Assembly: GCA_944328665.1 (NCBI GenBank) | Contig: CALVHS010000035.1 | Location: forward strand, 19,025-83,024 | Origin: an uncultured Clostridia bacterium | GTDB lineage: Bacteria; Bacillota; Clostridia; Christensenellales; Borkfalkiaceae | Length of the DNA stretch: 64,000 nucleotides | Reading direction: 5' to 3' | Part shown: in pieces, positions 62,598-64,000 of the stretch | Numbering within the stretch: position 1 is the first letter of the stretch | Layout: every line of letters starts with the position of its first letter | Translations under genes and position numbers: made by a program | Notes under the pieces: model-generated | Seen by the model: the letters and a program-made list of their open reading frames with translations, nothing else | Told to the model about the DNA's origin: nothing | The model's database searches: none

Positions 62598-63755
62598 ATG
62601 CCCACCATCCTCAAACTCAACGAGATCAGCCCCGTCGCGGATAAGGAATTCCCCGCGGGCTATACTTTCACCAAAGAAGCGAGCGAGCCGGACGGCATCA
62701 TGCTGCGCAGCTTCAACATGCACGAATATCCCCTGAACGAAAGCCTGCTCGCCGTCGCGCGGGCGGGCGCGGGCACGAACAACATTCCCATCCCCGCCTG
62801 CACGGAAAAAGGGATCGTCGTATTCAACACGCCCGGCGCCAACGCCAACGCCGTCAAAGAGCTGGTGATCTGCGAACTCTTCCTCGGCGGCAGAAAGATC
62901 ACGGATGCCATCGATTGGGTCAAGACGCTCAAAGGAACGGAAGGGATCGGCAAGGCGGTGGAAAAGGGCAAGTCCAAGTTTGTCGGGCACGAGATCTCCG
63001 GCAAGACGCTGGGCGTCATCGGCCTCGGCGCCATCGGCGTGATGGTCGCCAATACCGCGGTCGACCTCGGCATGGAAGTGGTCGGCAACGACCCCTACCT
63101 CTCCGTCGCGGGCGCACTGCACCTCGACAACCGCGTCAAGACGGCAGACCTCGATACCCTCATCCGATCTTCCGACTTTATCACGGTACACGTCCCCTTG
63201 ACCCCGAGCACGGAAAAGATGTTCGGCGCGGAGACGTTCGCCAAGATGAAAGACGGAGCGGTGCTCATCAACAATTCGCGCGGCGAACTCGTCGACACGG
63301 CGGCGGTGCTCGAAGCGATCGAAAGCGGCAAGCTGGAGCGGTACATCACCGACTTCCCTTCCGACGAACTGATCGGCGTACCCAACGTCGTCTGCGTCCC
63401 CCACTTAGGCGCCAGCACGCCGGAAGCGGAGGATAACTGCGCGCAAATGGCGGCAAAGGAATTGGTCGACTACATCGAAAACGGCAACATCACGCACAGC
63501 GTCAACTTCCCCGACGTGAGCGCGCCCCGCACGAGCGTCGCGCGCATCGCCGTCATGCATGAAAACGTGGAAGGCGTCATTTCCAAAGTGACTTCCCTGA
63601 TCTCGTCCGTCGGCATCAACATCGCAAACATCATCGATAAGTCCAAAAAGGACAAGGCGTACATGCTGGTCGACCTGGACGAAAAAATCGACGAAAAGAC
63701 GGTCAAAGAGATCGAATCTTTTTCCACCGTCATCCGCGTGCGGGTATTTCAATAA
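62598..63755 (+). CDS. serA: D-3-phosphoglycerate dehydrogenase
   Basis: First serine-pathway enzyme, 385 residues. NAD fold GKTLGVIGLGAIGVMVAN, catalytic loop VPHLGASTPEAEDNCA, active-site HVPLTPSTEKMFG, and a C-terminal ACT domain (EGVISKVTSLISSVGINIANI...) for serine feedback. Operon with serC. Confidence 0.96.
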   Translation: MPTILKLNEISPVADKEFPAGYTFTKEASEPDGIMLRSFNMHEYPLNESLLAVARAGAGTNNIPIPACTEKGIVVFNTPGANANAVKELVICELFLGGRKITDAIDWVKTLKGTEGIGKAVEKGKSKFVGHEISGKTLGVIGLGAIGVMVANTAVDLGMEVVGNDPYLSVAGALHLDNRVKTADLDTLIRSSDFITVHVPLTPSTEKMFGAETFAKMKDGAVLINNSRGELVDTAAVLEAIESGKLERYITDFPSDELIGVPNVVCVPHLGASTPEAEDNCAQMAAKELVDYIENGNITHSVNFPDVSAPRTSVARIAVMHENVEGVISKVTSLISSVGINIANIIDKSKKDKAYMLVDLDEKIDEKTVKEIESFSTVIRVRVFQ

Positions 63756-63771
63756 CGAACGCGTCCCCTCT

Positions 63772-63804
63772 TTTCCCGCCCCGCGCGCGGCGCGGGGCGG
63801 GAAA
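63772..63804 (+). terminator. Strong hairpin after serA
   Basis: 14-bp stem TTTCCCGCCCCGCG/CGCGGGGCGGGAAA without a clear T-run afterwards; probable terminator or 3' stabiliser. Confidence 0.55.
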
Positions 63805-63859
63805 GAAAAGCGGCGGCCGCCGAGAAAAGAAAAAATTTTTATAAATGCCCCTGAAATCG

Positions 63860-63888
63860 TTTTACTTTTTTGTAAAATCATGTATAAT
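63860..63888 (+). promoter_or_regulatory. tRNA-Pro promoter
   Basis: TTTTAC (63860-63865), 17-bp spacer, perfect TATAAT (63883-63888). Confidence 0.65.
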
Positions 63889-63924
63889 AGATTATGCTGT
63901 TTATGTGGCGGCACAGAAATATCC

Positions 63925-64000
63925 CGAGGTGTAGCGCAGTTTGGTAGCGCGCTTGGTTAGGGACCAAGAGGTCGTGGGTTCAAGTCCCGTCACCTCGACC
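63925..64000 (+). tRNA. tRNA-Pro, anticodon AGG
   Basis: Acceptor stem CGAGGTG/CACCTCG with C1-G72 as in proline tRNAs, D-arm GCGC-N-GCGC, anticodon stem CTTGG/CCAAG around loop TTAGGGA, giving anticodon AGG (Pro codon CCU). T arm GTGGG-TTCAAGT-CCCGT. Discriminator A73 and CC end at the window edge; the final A is outside. A34 is unusual in bacteria and would need deamination to inosine to read all of CCN. Confidence 0.95.

Noticed and set aside
1..64000. CRISPR array, prophage or insertion sequence
   Set aside because: No regularly spaced repeats, integrase, transposase or phage structural genes are present.

Overview
The window is a 64 kb, GC-rich stretch of bacterial chromosome, almost entirely housekeeping genes. 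The gene content points to an anaerobic, spore-forming-lineage Firmicute of class Clostridia. Evidence for this: WhiA beside an HPr/Crh-like protein, an intact pyrR-led pyrimidine operon, a tryptophan T-box, ZTP and THF riboswitches, glycyl-radical pyruvate formate-lyase, RNase J, a SpoVB-type flippase, a spore-surface-like Cys-rich protein and YetF/DUF4363. High GC combined with Firmicute-type regulation suggests a gut clade such as Christensenellales; that placement is inference. There is no phage, insertion sequence, CRISPR array or plasmid gene.

Layout. 1-4.1 kb: polyamine ABC importer potABCD (+), with potA cut by the window edge. 4.2-5.0 kb: a thioredoxin-reductase-like flavoprotein (+). 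5.1-8.2 kb: pflB-pflA behind a ZTP riboswitch (-). 8.3-9.3 kb: diaminopimelate dehydrogenase. 9.4-12.3 kb: galK-galM-yfcE (-) with a palindrome on the galK promoter. 12.3-14.0 kb: a stand-alone TrpB2 behind a Trp T-box. 14.1 kb: a polysaccharide deacetylase (+) whose frame runs into pyrD. 14.8-21.1 kb: pyrR-B-C-E-F-K-D (-) with a leader attenuator. 21.1-26.8 kb: a metallophosphoesterase, then a sporulation-flavoured block (Cys-rich proteins, LysM protein, SpoVB, folT with a THF riboswitch, YetF-DUF4363). 26.8-31.7 kb: uvrB-uvrA with a LexA-box-like site. 31.7-38.3 kb: two small tail-anchored proteins, an acyl-CoA synthetase, an alpha/beta hydrolase, an NlpC/P60 hydrolase, an HD-domain protein and a PfkB sugar kinase. 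38.4-46.0 kb: murB-PHP-whiA-HPr-like-dnaE, then pfkA (-). 46.0-49.8 kb: an orphan binding protein, type III glutamine synthetase and a very small membrane protein. 49.8-52.7 kb: a P-type cation ATPase preceded by a 21-codon leader ORF and an intrinsic terminator. 52.8-59.5 kb: an RNase J-methyltransferase-U32-Pol IV-membrane protein-amidohydrolase operon (-). 59.7-61.2 kb: an unknown coiled-coil protein. 61.5-63.8 kb: serC-serA (+). 63.9-64.0 kb: tRNA-Pro(AGG).

How the genes fit together. Several units converge on one-carbon and folate metabolism: formate from PflB under ZTP control, folate uptake by FolT under THF control, and serine from SerC/SerA. Many promoters can be read directly as near-consensus -35/-10 pairs with 17-bp spacers, and several of them lie inside the terminator of the preceding gene.

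The most interesting new candidate is the ATPase leader. A tiny acidic ORF has its own Shine-Dalgarno sequence, and its stop codon abuts a terminator hairpin, an arrangement reminiscent of leader-peptide attenuation of divalent-cation transporters. Also notable are a short palindrome-containing intergenic element recurring in one orientation across the window, an HPr paralogue lacking the phosphorylatable histidine, a mirrored divergent promoter, and an A34 proline tRNA.
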